The position numbers and the translations under genes are program-made. Under the pieces are notes generated by a model that worked only from the letters and a program-made list of their open reading frames with translations, was not told the DNA's origin and did no database searches. Positions 34,704 through 48,848 of a stretch of DNA of 64,000 nt are shown here, piece by piece. Origin of the DNA: Tubulanus polymorphus (Eukaryota; Nemertea; Palaeonemertea; Tubulaniformes; Tubulanidae). Every line of letters starts with the position of its first letter. Position 1 is the first letter of the stretch. The stretch spans positions 6,324,001 through 6,388,000 of the forward strand of contig NC_134026.1 of NCBI RefSeq assembly GCF_964204645.1. The letters are read 5' to 3'.

Positions 34704-35587
34704 TCAGACCCACGCATATCGAGCAATTCAGATTAGGGGTTCCCCAAAACTTCCTGGGGCTACTTGTACAAACATTTTTTACGGTGGTTTGGGGCTTCTG
34801 GGGTCTTCCGAAAAATTTGAAAAAAAAAGGATCATTTTATGAGCATCCTAGAATGATCCCATAAATGAAATGATCAGCCTTGAGGATATTTCACATTTGA
34901 AAATAGCTGAAGCTGTAAAATCTGTTCATCAGTCTATTCACACATTCAGATACTCCAAAATCATTTACATATTCATTTCTGAATTACATGCATTTTCAAT
35001 GCAGAACGGTTCATATCAAGTTACATTTCAGTAGAAATAATCGGACTTAACGATAAGGGCTCAACATTCTATTCAACATACACACTTCATAAATAATTCA
35101 TTTTCAGTACCAGTCGCGCTCTCACCCACACTATAGGCTTACTGTAGTAGACACTTTAAAGCGCACAGTGAATAATTTTATAATTGCATTACATTACATA
35201 TTTACTGGTTTAGGTGCTTCATCAATATTAATATGGATGCCGGTGTTTAATATATTTCAATTTCAACTCTTTATTCTGAATCAATTATAGGCTTAACACG
35301 CTATCATAGGTCTCATAATAGGCCTTTATGATTTACTTAATCCTTGGAGTTCAAATGATTACTCCAAGCTCTATGTATTGCTATAAAACCATAGCAGTAT
35401 AGCAGTACATATGTAAATGAATATGAACTCTCTTATTGCTGGTCCAGTCAGTCCAGTGTAACTACCGTATGTTTAGTAGAACTGCTGCTGTTGTCAGCGT
35501 TGCAGCTGTCCCTTTCTAGGTCAATGATACTATAGACTTGTTGGTTTGGGTAGAACACCAGGTTGATGAAAACTTAGGACTCAAGTC

Positions 35588-36775
35588 CAGGGGCAGATCC
35601 AGGGGGATTGGGGGTTCCGATGGTTCCGGAATACCGTCAAGCTTTGTCTGAACCCCTAGGAGATGCCCCTAAATCCATGGATTTGATGTAAAAGTGCCCT
35701 CATTTGGCGTAGAAGTAAGTGCCCCTAAAAACCACAAGTTAGATGTTAAGTGCCCTTTTTTGCCGTGATTTGACATAGAAACTCCCCCATAATAGTTAGT
35801 GCCCTTTTACAATTCGGAACCCCCGCGAGATAGGGCCCCGGATCCGCCCCTATTATTTATTTCCTCGAATTCAAGTACCTCAATTCGACAACCAATGAAA
35901 CTTGTGCAGCCTCAATAGAAATGTTGTCATATTTAGACAACTTTCAGGGGATGGGTAGACAGTATTGGAAGGAAATTTAAGGGCACTTTTCTGATCTTAG
36001 GGCACACCCAGTATCCAGGTCAATGCGAGCGCCGAAGGCGTGAATTCCTTAGAGGGGGGTCCGACCCCCAGAAAATTTTGAAAATATGGTACCATTTAAA
36101 GGCTTTTAGAGGGCTTCTAGAGGCTAGCAGAGCAATCCAGAATAAACGAATTCGAGACAAGATTTCAACACATGCGGATAAAAAATGAAGCTGGCGAACC
36201 CATGAAAGAATGGTTGTCGCCAACTTTGCCTAGTGCCCCTATAATCTTTAAAAGTGCCCCTTAACAATTATACAGAATACGGCTAAGTGCCCCTTCATTG
36301 TTAACAATCGGCAAAAATTGCCTCGTCTTCACATTTATCCTTATGTCGTGTGCCATCTTCCAAACCAAAAGTGCCCCTAAAATTTTAAAAATTAGGCAAA
36401 AAAGTCCCCTTTTCTTCAACATTTTCCGCGTATAGTGCCCTCTTGTAAAGTACGAGTGCCCCTTTAGCCCTCCCTGAAAAGGCAAGGAAGGACAAGGTGC
36501 CCTCATCTAAAGCATGAGTGCCCCTTGTAAAAGGAAAGTGCCCTTTTTAATTTATCATGATTAAAGGCTTTACAAATATGATTATCTCTCCTCACTTTCT
36601 TGGCAGCAGTATATACTGATTAATTTTATAATTATGCCCGGATTACGGACACGGAATTAGCGGTTGCTGAAATAATGCCGTCAAAAATATTGCCGGTGAA
36701 ATTTCGAAGGGCACTTAAAAATTCTAGACCGTATTGGGCAATACGGCTAATACGGTCTGGATCCGCCCCTGACTT
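35588..36775. mobile_element. CAGGGGCGGATCC-type element(s) with repeated GTGCCCCT words
   Basis: CAGGGGCAGATCC at 35588 is mirrored by GGATCCGCCCCT at about 35840 and again at about 36762. These look like hAT-style inverted ends, but no matching 8-bp target duplication was found. Between them the word AGTGCCCCT or AGTGCCCTTTT recurs more than ten times. I read this as nested or degraded copies of one family. No transposase ORF is seen. Confidence 0.55.
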
Positions 36776-38173
36776 TGAGGGATGCGTCCAAAAGATTAAG
36801 CACAATCCCAGACAAATAAGTAGACTTAAGATCTACACACTGACAGGTGGTAGGAGGCCTGAAGCGCGGGGAGGGATGACCAAATGAAACCCCTCTGCAA
36901 AAAATCTAGATTTTGGCTTATTTTTGCACTTTCAAACGGAACCAAGCCAAACTGGCAAACATTACACGACAATGTAACTGTAACAACGTACATGTTTATT
37001 TTTTGTTCAAATAGTCAGACCTTCGAATCATTCAACTATCTATCAACAGAAATCATTCAGCAACCACCGATCTAAGCATAAAATTTTTTAAATCCATCTG
37101 GCAGAAGGCCGGTTCATGCGCGACGTACCATATAATCTATGTAATGACTTGAACTCGCGTGAACCACGGCACAACCAGTCACGTAGTTGTTATTTTACTA
37201 TTTTACGCTCAGTTTTCAATATCTACTCGTCCAAATTCAATTAGGCCTAGATAAATTACCTGCAGTACACTGACCTTTCCATAGTTTATTCTTTCAAGAC
37301 TATGTTTGAAGCCCCAGTGGCTAAAAATGGCCTCTACAAATTATTCAAGTAGGCCTACCTCTTTCCTTTCAAACTCGAAAGCGCTTCCTCGCGAAACTCG
37401 CCCGCAAAAAAACTAATATCCTAACAACACAACGATAGATACCCTTCTGCGCGAATCGTTGAAATTTGATAAGCCGTAAGAAATTGTTTCATATGCGAAA
37501 TACAATTACATAACAGCTCAGCACGAACGAGAAAGATCAGAACAATAATCAGAGGTTTGTAATGATGGTTTATTTATGAAAATCGGTCGGCATAGAACTG
37601 TGTAATGATGGTATAATAAGGGGTGAATTCAAAGGAATATCTAAAAATCACCACGTGTGTCAAAGACGTCACGATAACGATACCGCACTGACACAAAGTT
37701 TCTTAGCAAAAAGTCCCCGCTAAAATTATCAAATCATTTAGTAGACTCGCATTCAGTTCCCATCCAGTTAAAAAAGAACCCACGTGCCTCATCTATGGTA
37801 CAGCCATATGGGTGTGGGAGGTCGGATTACTTTTGCTATCTTTTTTTTGATTTTGGATCCTTGTTAATATATAGCTAATGACAAGCCCGTGGACTATAAA
37901 AACGAAGCATCAGATCAATGCACGGTGATAATGTTCAATCACAGCTTTTGTTCACAATGTCAATGATACAATTAATTCATTTCCAAGTTCAAATGTTTTA
38001 AATTAGCTGATCAAGGAAATTACAAATCTCAGGCTATTTTTAAGACGCCGTAGACGGACAACATGGTTTCATTCTGATTGGCTATAACACGTCGCGCATA
38101 CGCACTAAGGTGCGCGACTTAGAAAAATCAAGGCAAGTGTGGAGAATAGAGTAAGAGAAAATAGAGCGGACAG

Positions 38174-38241
38174 AGCGAGATTCGAACCCGGGCCAGTTAA
38201 TTACTAGCGCAGCATCATATCACTAGACCACCGAGCTCGCT
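38174..38241 (-). repeat. tRNA-like (SINE) unit beside a CCCTAA-like tract
   Basis: On the - strand an A box GGTGGTCTAGTG (38232-38221) and B box GGGTTCGAATC (38189-38179) have tRNA spacing, flanked by AGCGAG and CTCGCT, which can pair. The T stem does not form, so I call it a SINE head. On the + strand, 38270-38350 next to it is rich in CCCTAA-like words. Confidence 0.6.
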
Positions 38242-38503
38242 GTAAACCCGTTGAATGTTTTAACTACATATAGCCTCACCTTACCCTAATCCTATCCCTA
38301 GGGCCTAGGGGGTAAAACGGACCCTTACCCTAAACCGCACCCTCTTTACACTAATCCTCTCCTCTCTAGACCATAATCCTAAAATCAATATAAAACAGTC
38401 GTAAATATAGAATTTACGACCGCTTTACGACGCCGTAAATAAAGCCACCTTGTATAATAAAATTTCATTTGTATTCGATGATGATGATGGATTTGAATCT
38501 TAC

Positions 38504-38752
38504 CTCAGATCTCTCTCTCTTCTTTTAGCCTTTTTAGCGATTCGACGGTGTTTCCTTTTTACCTGTATCCAAACTCTAACTCTCTGATCATATCCTCGAA
38601 GCTCTTAGGAAGATAAGGCGGGTACGATGACGATAGAATGCACAACATGTGAGTCTTTAATTAATGGGGTTTCTATGAGTGAAGTGACGCGTTACCGTAA
38701 CTGGCTGCCGGTTGTTACTCGAGTGCGCGGCGTCGCCAGCTATTTTATATAA
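38504..38752 (-). promoter_or_regulatory. Possible SLC6 promoter and 5' UTR exon
   Basis: On the - strand TATATAAAATA lies at about 38751-38741, and about 200 bp downstream a good donor GAG/GTAAGA ends a possible exon at 38504. The next acceptor on this strand with the right position is the one before the SLC6 start exon. No ORF is claimed for it. It could serve another transcript; splicing evidence is needed. Confidence 0.35.
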
Positions 38753-38755
38753 CAA

Positions 38756-38946
38756 AGCCCGTCCAGCTCTACAGTCCATAATCCGATATTTAGTGTTTAT
38801 CATTGTATGTTGTATTTTCTTATCTTGAAATTTGTAACTTGTATTTTTTATGTTTGTATTTGCTCATTTTAAAATTTTTCAAATCCATGTGAATTTGGGA
38901 ATCTTATATGTAATGTTTAGCGTAAGGATCAATAAAGAATTGAATT
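38756..38946 (+). mobile_element. LINE-type 3' end
   Basis: An AT-rich stretch ends ATCAATAAAGAATTGAATTG, resembling the tail at 33.9 kb. It resembles the 3' UTR of non-LTR elements; no coding part remains. Confidence 0.45.
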
Positions 38947-39070
38947 GAGACCATAGGTGGCGTGTATATCCGGTAGAGAGTAAATACCGAAATCGGACTA
39001 AAGTTTAAAGGAATTTCTACTCTTTATTTTGAATTTTATTGCTCTGCCCGGCTTTACCGTCTCGTAGAAA

Positions 39071-41336
39071 ATGTCTAAAACCAAGATTCTGTTATTGGGG
39101 CCGTGTGAGGTGAGTTGAACCACATTAACATCAAAATACATCCTTCAATTCAAACATATCGAGATATAGTTATGCCAATACAATTCAAATTTTATTGATA
39201 TATTTGCAGAGCGGTAAAAGTTACATCGCTAATTTCCTATCGGAAGCATTTGAAGCAACAAGCGGAAACTATAGACCTACTCACGGTGTCAGGTAAATGT
39301 ATAGACAATTTATTGATCAGGTGGAACTACTCCCTAAAATAAAAAGTCATAAATAATCATAAACAATGACAATGTCAATACGATACGACTTCTTGTTGGC
39401 GGGTACTGTCAATTTTGCCTTCTTGGTTGGTGGTAGTACGTACATACCTGACGATAAGGTCTTGACTTAAAAGAACCTGAAATGAATGGACACAGGTAGC
39501 TATCAGTGTCAGAGAAAGCCTTGATCAGTTCAAAGCTTATGTTCACTGCCTAATCAGTGCTTATTAGTAGCGGTTAATCCTAAAATAAAAACAAAATTGC
39601 CTGTTCCCTAAAACTGGTACCGGTATAAACCATAAGCAGGTTAAAGTTGAGAAGAGTCGTCACATTCATTAAATAATCTGGTTTTTTCAATTCTATTGAT
39701 AGGATTTTAGAATTTGAAGTCACCGGCGTCACAGTGAATGGTAGAATGACTAGGAGTGATATAGAACTGTGGGATGTCAGTGGTGATCGCAGGTATGAAT
39801 ATCATGATCGTTTTTAACTAATTTTCAGCCGGATATTGATTCAGCCTCTGAAAGTGAGTTTGATGTTTGTTTTTGTAGATACGAAGCGTGCTGGCCGGCC
39901 GTAGCTAAAGATTCCAGCGCTATCGTGTTCGTTTATAATCCTGATGTTCGAACTCACGAACGCGAATTAGACTCGTGGTATGTTCATAGTTTCTGTACCT
40001 CTTGCACTTGGTCAGTGATTGGGTCTGTCTCAATGGTAGGAAGGGGTCAGTCTCCCTAGAGGTAGAGTTGGTCTCACCGGTTAGGAGTGGGTCAGTCTCA
40101 CTGGTGGTAGGGAGTTGGTCTCAACGGTTAGGAGTGGGTCAGTGTCACTGGTGGTAGGGAGTTGGTCTCACCGGTTAGGAGTGGGTCAGTGTCACTGGTA
40201 GGCCTAGTAGGGAGTTGGTCTCACTGGTAGTTAAGTAGGGAGTTGGTCTCACTGGTAGGAGGGAGAGAGTGGGCTCTGATTCTCCTGACTAAGAACCAGA
40301 TTTCACTGTCATGATGTTTTGATGTAGGCTAGTCCCCTGAATGAACATGGCCGATTTGCATAGTCATCAGTTAAGTCCAAAAATAGTCCAACCCGGTTGA
40401 TCGTAGGACTGAATGAAGATGCTTTAAATATAAAACCTGGCTAAAAAAATCATAGAACTGTTAGATTTGCTATATATATGGAGCCACAGAGGACATCAAT
40501 AAGACTCACTTTGCAATAGCCTGTGAGTTAAAAATCCCAGGGTTGTTGAAGCATTTTTAGAATTTGGTCAAATTTCAGGTAAATTAATTGACAACTGCAG
40601 AAATGGATTTTTAATCCAAGTTTATTCTCACACAAAACATTTCTCCTAATCGACACCCTGATCTTTCACTCTCCTCACAGCACCATGTATAGGCCTATAT
40701 AACATGTCCTAACGCGATATATTTTAGCCGTTTTTAAAAGATTTATTGTTTACGGTAAGAATCTTGATCTATTTTATCTCAGTCATTATCATTTGCTGTT
40801 GAGTTTTAAATATAATCTTTTTTTCCATGTTTTTTTTAGGCACACACATTTCGCTCAGGATTTACGTGATACTCAGTGTATTGTGTTCGCTCATCAGAAA
40901 CCCTCAGCTCCGGCTAGTAAACCAGATATTTACTTGTGTAAGTAGCGATAACCATCAGCGTTAAATTCCTCAAAATTTGTTCAAGTTAAACATCAAGGCT
41001 GTCGTATTTAGTGAGAGGCAAGGGGGGGGCTTTTTTGCAAATTTCATTGTTATGCACTTTAAAACTACCTCGATGGGAAAGGTGGAGCCAGGACTTCTAA
41101 ATCAACTTCTGACTTCTGCAGGTACACACGTCTCTATAATCGTTGGTTTATATTTTGTTTTTGATTATTTTTCAGCCGGTGCTTTCAGCAAAATACCGAC
41201 AGTCATCACTAATTTAGAAGAGGACCCGGACGCTGTTCGAATTGAATTCACTAATTTCCTCAGTCGATTGTTGAGCGCGATGTCGGAAAAACGTGAACAA
41301 GAAGAAATCAATATCATGAACAGTCGTGATCTGTAG
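39071..41336 (+). CDS. IFT22: IFT22 / RABL5, Rab-like intraflagellar transport protein
   Basis: Six exons in phase (39071-39109, 39210-39292, 39703-39792, 39879-39977, 40840-40937, 41176-41336) encode 189 aa, close to the usual length. The P loop GPCESGKS is at residues 10-17, followed by a RILEFEV strand. The switch II region is WDVSGD (residues 64-69), and RYEACWPAVAKDSSAIVFVY and LRDTQCIVFAHQKP follow. The C-terminal part has TNLEEDPDAVRIEF and ends SEKREQEEINIMNSRDL. These are the conserved blocks of IFT22/RABL5, a small GTPase-like subunit of the IFT-B train in cilia. As in the family, the guanine-specificity NKxD is not standard (HQKP). AATAAA at 41429-41434 is the likely poly(A) signal. 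The gene converges with laminin alpha. Confidence 0.96.
40034..40270. repeat. Minisatellite, about 48-bp unit, in IFT22 intron 4
   Basis: Four to five head-to-tail copies of GGGAGTTGGTCTCACCGG plus TTAGGAGTGGGTCAGTGTCA, with truncated units at the right end. Confidence 0.88.
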
Positions 41337-42067
41337 AAAACTAGTTTCTAATGAATAATAAACTGTTTAGAATCCGTCCAGAATCTCGAGTACTTGAGTG
41401 TATGTTTTAAGTTATCGTATCATCATCAAATAAAATAATCAATAAGCGATTTTGTTCTTTAGAGTTTTTATTTTGTGGTTTGAGGAATCATTGGAAGATA
41501 TTGAAGGTGATTTATCAGTGTTTAATGTGCTGATAAATCCCATCCTTGTATCGAACTGTAGACTCTGCCCAAGTCAGAGCTGATCATCTTGGATAACTGA
41601 TCAACTGAAATATTTTTAGTGACACTATGAATACATAACTTCCGACTCGGATAGTACTCAAGTCGGACGCATTTTTATTTCCAAAAGATCTGACTAGAGC
41701 GAAGTCTACTGAATGTTATTCAAGTGTGATTTGCTACATTTATGATCTCTGCTCTATGGAAAATATTTCATTCTAAAACCCTAACAAAATAACACTTCGA
41801 TCTCAAAAAATTTTTATTTTATTCTCTTTCGCAAGTACAAAGTCTACTCCTAAAGTGTTATTTCCAGAAAAAAATCAGTATTACTGAAGTTGAATATCTT
41901 AATGAATGATATACAACCCGAGCCCAGGTCGTAGTTTAATTCACTAATATGAATTTACAGCAGAAAAATATGAAATCATAACTGTATTACTCGACAGTGA
42001 CAGAATGATGAAGGCAGATCTATTATATTCATTAAATAGTCAATAGAATTTAAGTAAGTGTAGTGAA
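41337..42067. other. Convergent 3' UTRs of IFT22 and laminin alpha
   Basis: The stop codons are about 730 bp apart. IFT22 has AATAAA at 41429-41434. On the - strand AATAAA words lie at about 41815-41825, about 245 bp after the laminin stop. The predicted transcripts need not overlap. Nothing else is seen here. Confidence 0.6.
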
Positions 42068-45000
42068 TTATTTTGGACAATATCCAAGGTAGACTCGTTT
42101 ATGAGACGGTAACGAAAACCAATTAACCTTCACACGATTGATCGACATATCACGAATACAACCGTTATAATGACGATTATCAGTGGCTGAGGCGCCTTGT
42201 ACCGAATCTGAAAAACAAAACAGAAATAACCTAGAGAGGACGAGTTCTTTCTGGAATTTCGAAATATGTGAAAATCCGAAGTAGTCAATAAGGGTTTGGG
42301 AAGTATTGAGAATATCATTATGCCGTGAATGGACAATTTCAAAAGAATTGAGACTAACCTGGATGACCACCGATATATAGAGGTTGATTGGTAGCTAATC
42401 TCTGCGATGAACCTTTATCTATTCCTACTTTCACCGCTTGATCATCAACTTTAAGCGTTACTAAATTACGAATATATTCGGCTTCCACTTGATGCCATTT
42501 GTTATCACAAAGCGGTACGTCTTTATGAGACTCGGCCGAGTAGACTCCATCTCGGTTATGAGCGCTGAATCGTAGCTGCAAATCAGAGAAAATCAATCAG
42601 TTCAATTGACAAATCATGCTATGATACCTAAATATAACACAGTGCGGGCAGGAGTGCTGTCATCAGGGCCAAGAAAAATATGGCATTATAATGAATTTGG
42701 TGTTATAGAAAATGGTATATTTATTGAGTTTGATTAGATTTGGTGTGTTTGTTACCAAAGGAATGTTGGTGTTGTGAGCACTGGTACTGTATTAAAAAGG
42801 ATTAAAAGGATGCTTTGATGTCATGTCAAATTCCTTGATACTCGGAAAGAACTTACAAGTCCATCGACTAGTTCTAGTGTAAGAGCCGGGCTACCAGACG
42901 GGTGGCTAACAGTTAAAAGAATTCCTTTTTTCTGATGAGTTCGGAATTTCAGTTCTATCAACATCGTTGAACCAACTGTGAATGATCTCTCTACAAGAAT
43001 ACATAAAAAATCACTAAAACAATATCAGATTGTCAAACTACGATGAAATCATAGTTCTTACATTACAGTAAACCTCACAGTCTTAACTCCCACAAAGCCA
43101 ACTCATGACTAACTCAGACAAAAACTTATTATTTCATGATTTCCTCTGATCTCATTTTTCAGGACAGTTGTGAGTAGATATACTTTTAACTAGTTAAAAC
43201 ATTGAAAAATAACCAATTTTATCTAACAGTTAACTCTAACTCAGAACTGTGGAACTCAGTAATTTGCCAGTTAGATGATGTTTTATACTGTATTATTACA
43301 TACCATAAACAGCATAGCTTTTTCCGGAGAAATAAGCACCGGGTTCAACATTAGCATAACACTGTGTTACATCATCATGAGTGATCAGTTCCCGATAATT
43401 ATTATCGATACGGAAATCTCGAATGCATCCTCTTAGATATTCTAAATTCTGTAAATGAGCAAATACACGCGTTAAGTAAACTCATGAGGTGTCACAAATA
43501 TCACCAGAGAGGGGTACACTTTGACAGGAGCACTGGGAAATGAAAAAGGGCTAACTGTTAAAAAGGACCACACAGAAGTATCCTGAGCAATTATGCTGTG
43601 AAACCATAATAAGGGTCCAGACAATTTTCAAATGTCATCGCATTTGAATGTTATTTCTAGGCAAGTGAGTGACATTAAAGAGAAACATGAAAGAAAAATT
43701 GCTCAGAAAAATTGCTGTCTTTTTTTGAAAGGGGACAAATATTACAACAGAGCTGCCGTGCAGATCTGCCCCTGAAATTTGTAATGTGTTGATTCGATAT
43801 CATATCATAGACTTACGACATCAGTTTTAATGAATTTATCAGCGGGTACACCTCCGATATAAACAGGTGACTCTACTGCGAGTCTGCGACCGATTACACC
43901 GCGTGTGTAAGCTCCTCCATCCAGCTGTAACTTGATAATCTTACGCTTCTTACTCAGCCACATCTGAAATAAACAACACATAGATTTTTGATATAATTCC
44001 TAAGATACGTTATCATCACTCATTTAGGCAAACTCCCAAAACTGCAAGATATTTTATCAATTGTAGGATTGTCATCCTATTTACGAGTACATGCAGATAT
44101 CCCCAAGTCCAGCCTCAGCATTACTTTTTGTTAGCTAAAAATCTCATATATTTGAAAATGATTTGAAAACATTCAAATTCAGAAAAATTGCTAAGCAGTT
44201 ATTTGTTTTCTCATAAGTTATTCCAATAATTCCCTAAATTCATCTGTGGATATTATCATCTAACATTCTCATGTGGAATATCAATACTCTACATTAAATA
44301 TAACTGAAGAAAACATCAGTTTAAACCTAAAGAAACTTAAAGAATCTAGTTTCATAGGCTGAGTATCCTGTAGTTCTTCCTGGGAGTATATGGCCAGATA
44401 CGATCTCGCCAAATGCCTATAAGAAACACTTACAGAATGCCATTGTCCGTCATTGATATTCTTAGTAGTAATAGTTAAATTACTCGATGCTCCATCATTG
44501 AGAAACGTTAACATAATCCGTCCATCCAACAAATAAACTCCGATATACGACTTCTCATCAGCACTAGACATATACATCATCAAACCATTCGGATTCAAAG
44601 TTCTGAAATCCCACGTCATGTTAAACTGTCTCTGAATTACTTTCTTCGATGCCTCATACAAAGCGTAACTACGTTTAGAGTTGGCAAAGTTGTAAGCGCG
44701 ACTGACGTTTCGCGGAGAAGGAACTTCGGCGCATTGGACCGTTTGAGGCAGAGTCGGCTGAAACAATATCACTTACAATAATAGAAACATTTCAATCATG
44801 TTTGTAGCCTACAGGGTTCACAATGGGAGTTAAAAGCTGAGAACTGAAAACTTCACCTACATTTTTCATGAAAAGACATTGAAGAAAAAAAGGAGGTGGA
44901 GGTGGAAGTCACAAAAGCATCATATGTAGTAGATGCTCTTTCTAGACAATGTTCCCAAAAATGTCTCAGATGCCATGTGGACAAGCATTTTTCGGAGCAC

Positions 45001-48000
45001 CCTGAAATTCTCCATTGGGTCTGGTGCCTAATCAGTGAAATCATGCACTAGGCTATACAGTATATTTGACAGTGAAGATAGTTTTAAGTCCATTCAGTGA
45101 ATTTGGATAAGTATTGAAACCATGGTGAACCCTGATCTAACTGAATATGGTTTAGATGAGTATTTACTAGAGCTGGTGCTGCCGTTCTTGGTGCAAGTGT
45201 TGTAATCTTCTTTTCTGTGATTCTCGCTAACTTTTCACCGGATATTTTGACGGTGCATCTGCCGATGTCGGCTCTCTCGAATGATTTAGGATTGTTCACC
45301 GGCAGATACCTGTTAGAAATGAATCATACTTCGTTAGAGAGATGTAGTCAAAATATTGGTTAAACTCACTGATTGTGTATATATACATACGCTCCATTGA
45401 TAACTAGATTAGCAACGCATCCCGTGAATGCGAGGAATGTTGGAGCCATATCATTGGTCAGATTCACTAAGTTGCCAGGGACTCCTCCCATGTACAAACC
45501 GCCAGCTCCGTGTACGCAGATCTTTGTTTGACCTTTCGGAAATTGTGCGCTGTCTACTTTTTCGTCGTCGATTACCAAATCAATGCTATAAAATGATAAT
45601 GATATTTACGATAAAAGTAACAAGGACATTAAAGACAAAGTTAGAAGTGAAAAAAATCTTCATCGGGTTGAATCATAGGGATTAAAGTGAAAACATGTAA
45701 CTTTTGTTGAGTTTTTTCACTTTTGAAGATAAAAATCAAAAAGTAAGGAAATAGTGTCCGAGGATGAGGATTTTCAATTTTGAAGATAATCACAATACAT
45801 GTACAAAGAAATAGTGTTTGAGGATGAATCTACCAATACATACATTCTCCTGTCCTTAACAATTGCGATGCTGTGCATTAATCCATCGTTGTAGGTTTTA
45901 GTTGATATCAGTTTGTGAACGCCCTCACCACGGCTCAATCTCGCTTCAATTTTACCATCAATCATCGAAAACGAATAGAAATCCTGAAATAATCAATAAA
46001 TTCATGATATATTGGGTCTTCCCCAAATAGCAGGTCAGTCAAACCTTGTTAGGTCATCATTGAAGTGTTCTGAGTCTCAAATTGTATTTCTAATTCAATT
46101 TGCAAAGTGTAAGTCGTCACATTACTGACATCATATCTATGGTTGATTTCCAATTCTGTTTCTAGTTTATCGCAACTAAATGAAAGTCATCTTTTCGAAA
46201 GTCAACATAACGATCATCACAACTATGATGACCTAAGCGAGTCTGACTTTCTCTTACACTTATATATTCATGAAGTCTTACGTTAGAATGTTTTCCAGAT
46301 CCTTTAGAAAACAACATTAAACCGGTGGCGTATCTAGTCTTCATTGAAAATGAAATATCTGCATCTTTCTTCAGTTCAACACTCGCCAATTCGAGATAAC
46401 CCTGTCCAAAGAATCCACTAACACGGCCCTGGAAGCAAAATTCATCGTTTTACAACAAACCTTGTGCTAGACTTCATAGACTGGTAATCAAATTCACCCC
46501 TTGAGGTAAATCCTCAATGCGGGTGACAACAGCCAGGGTTTATTGTGCCCCCATATCTATGAAACTGAACCCTGATTACGATTTCAATTCGAAATTGTTT
46601 AAAACATTTACATTGAATTGACATCCTGCAGCTACTCCGAGATACTGTCCACGTAGAATATTGTTCTGAGCAATATCTCCTCGTGATCCGACCTGTATAC
46701 GTTTCAAACAACCCAGGAATCCTACAGTCGTTAAATCCAACCTGAAATATCGAATTCGAAAAGTTTCCTTTTTAAAGAAAAACAGAAAATTTATCATAGT
46801 TACGGGGTTTGATAGTCAGTAACCTGTCTGAGGTTTAATTTGATGATCGTATATTTTCAAAATCCTCGTAAGTATAAGCCCATCCGATTATGAAAGCTTA
46901 CCACCAACGATAAGGTAACTAACTACCGGGGTTCGAGTACTTGGACTCATACCTGGCTATAGTATCCTCCAGTGTAGATGGAACTCCACCAAACATTATT
47001 TGATTTTCTTTGATATTCAACAGCGTAGCTCCTCCAACTGGAGCTGAACCTCTTACAATTTCTTCTCCGACTTTCATCCAACCTGCGAATGAATGAACAT
47101 AAGTTAATAGGCATTGCATTGATGACTGATGTTTCCTCTCATTTTGCTACACACCTCGTAAACCTTCTCTTCTAGCTATAATCGCAATCCATTTGTTTCT
47201 GTTATATTTCTCCTTCGTTTTAAGAATTCCGAGATTCTTTCCTTCGAGGTTGAACTTGAATAAAACGTGTCCTTCACGCATTTCAATCGCCACATAGTCT
47301 TTCTACAAGAATAACGAAGCCGTTTTGAAATATCTTTCAATAACTCCGAGGGAGGTTTAGATATGAATAAACAAATGAATTCCTTACAGTATCGGGATTG
47401 AGTGACAGAAACAGTAAACCATCTTCCCAGAACGTTTTGATTTCGAGTTGAATTGAATATTTGCGGTTTGTAAATCTGGCAGCTGGAAGCTGTTTCAAGG
47501 CTGCGTATCCAGCACCTGAAAACCTGAAACTATCCAGTGACGGGACGGATACAGGTCTGGAAAATAAGACATGTATTTATGGTTAAGTAATGTATGCTTC
47601 ATGCAATACCAGGGCCCGGTTTCATAGACTGAATATTAAAGTTATCCCTAGGGGTAAATCCTCAGTCAGGGTGACCACCACCACAGTAACAATGAGAAAC
47701 CATGATTGTAACTGACAAATTTCAAAACATTCCTGGTCCCGGTTTCATAGAATGAGTATCAAAGTTATCCCTAGGGGTAAATCCTCAATCTGTGTGACAA
47801 CCACCATAGTAACAATGAGAAACCATGGTTATAACTGAAAAATTTCAAAATATTCCCAGGGACTATTTTTCTTCCACATCTATGAAACCCAGCCCAGCAG
47901 TAAGGGAAACTATGATTTTTGCTAATTTTCAACATCTACTGATACTCACGCAGTGACACACGCCTCACATTGGTTCTCACTCAAACTTGTGGCCGTTTCT

Positions 48001-48848
48001 TCAAAATTCCACAGTCCGATCGGATGATCATCGAACTGAGCTTCGGCTAAACATCCGATAAAATTACCAGACTCCAGTTCTGGAGGAAGCTGCCAATTGA
48101 AACAAACAACTACAAATAGTTACAAATAATAATGTGCCCGTAAACATTTCAATTTTGACCAAACCTACGTCGAGATTAGAAGGTTTTCCGCCGAAATACA
48201 GCAATGAAGTGCTATTCATATCAATTCTAGTGTTATAAGGGTTAGATGTATTCATAACGCTTTTCGGTAGTTCAACATCAGACATCTTCTTCACTGATAA
48301 ATCACCAACTGTTCCAGATCTACCAAAAGAAAAAGGATCAATTTACTGATAGCTGATTCACTGGAAAAAATCCCCAAAACATCTGAAAATTGCTACAGTT
48401 TCATTTCAGTAATTAGACTTAATGAGAGGGTGGGAAGGTAAGTGTAAATAAGTAGGTACCTTTGAGCGACAACTCTATACCATTTATCATCTTCTTTCCC
48501 AAAGTTCTGTTCATTATCAATTTTCAGCGGATGCGTCACCATACTCGGTCCACCACCGGCATTCCATCCAAACCGCACAAACCCATCCCGCATATCCAAT
48601 GACAGATAATCACCATTCTACAAAACAATGAAGGATATCAATGGGAGACAAAGTGCTCGATAATAACTAACTACTTAAAGAAGAAAATGTACGAGATGAT
48701 GAAATACCTTTCGAGCATAGAAGAGAAGCATGTTAGCGTTGGTTGTATTCGTTTTGAAACTCAGACTGATTGAATTCGATGTGCTTGGCGATGACATTGA
48801 TTTAAATGAGCGAATGCAGTTTCCACTTGATGACAATGAAACCTTTAT
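42068..48848 (-). CDS. LAMA: Laminin alpha: LG1-LG5 domains and stop
   Basis: Exons 48848-48708, 48617-48460, 48319-48169, 48089-47950, 47556-47388, 47302-47155, 47081-46952, 46741-46612, 46428-46282, 45983-45844, 45585-45391, 45309-45168, 44757-44434, 43963-43817, 43448-43304, 42990-42857, 42575-42359, 42207-42068. Five LG repeats show the hallmarks: an LFYA/LMYM strand, a DGxWH-type turn ([16 protein letters not shown]), a (Y/L)(I/M)GG(V/H)P strand and a GC(I/L)R closing Cys. The LG3-LG4 linker is short ([15 protein letters not shown]). LG1-3 bind integrins and LG4-5 bind dystroglycan or heparin in the family; binding residues were not checked one by one. Confidence 0.95.

Larger units (their letters stand above)
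32069..39070. other. SLC6 5' region and upstream intron, rich in transposon remnants
   Basis: The SLC6 start exon appears to begin at an acceptor near 32121 (on the - strand, a T-run then ATTCATAG), about 50 bp before the ATG, so the remaining 5' UTR is further upstream. No coding exon is seen between 32.1 and 39.07 kb. The stretch contains MITEs, LINE tails, tRNA-like units and a CCCCT-rich region, listed separately. Confidence 0.55.
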
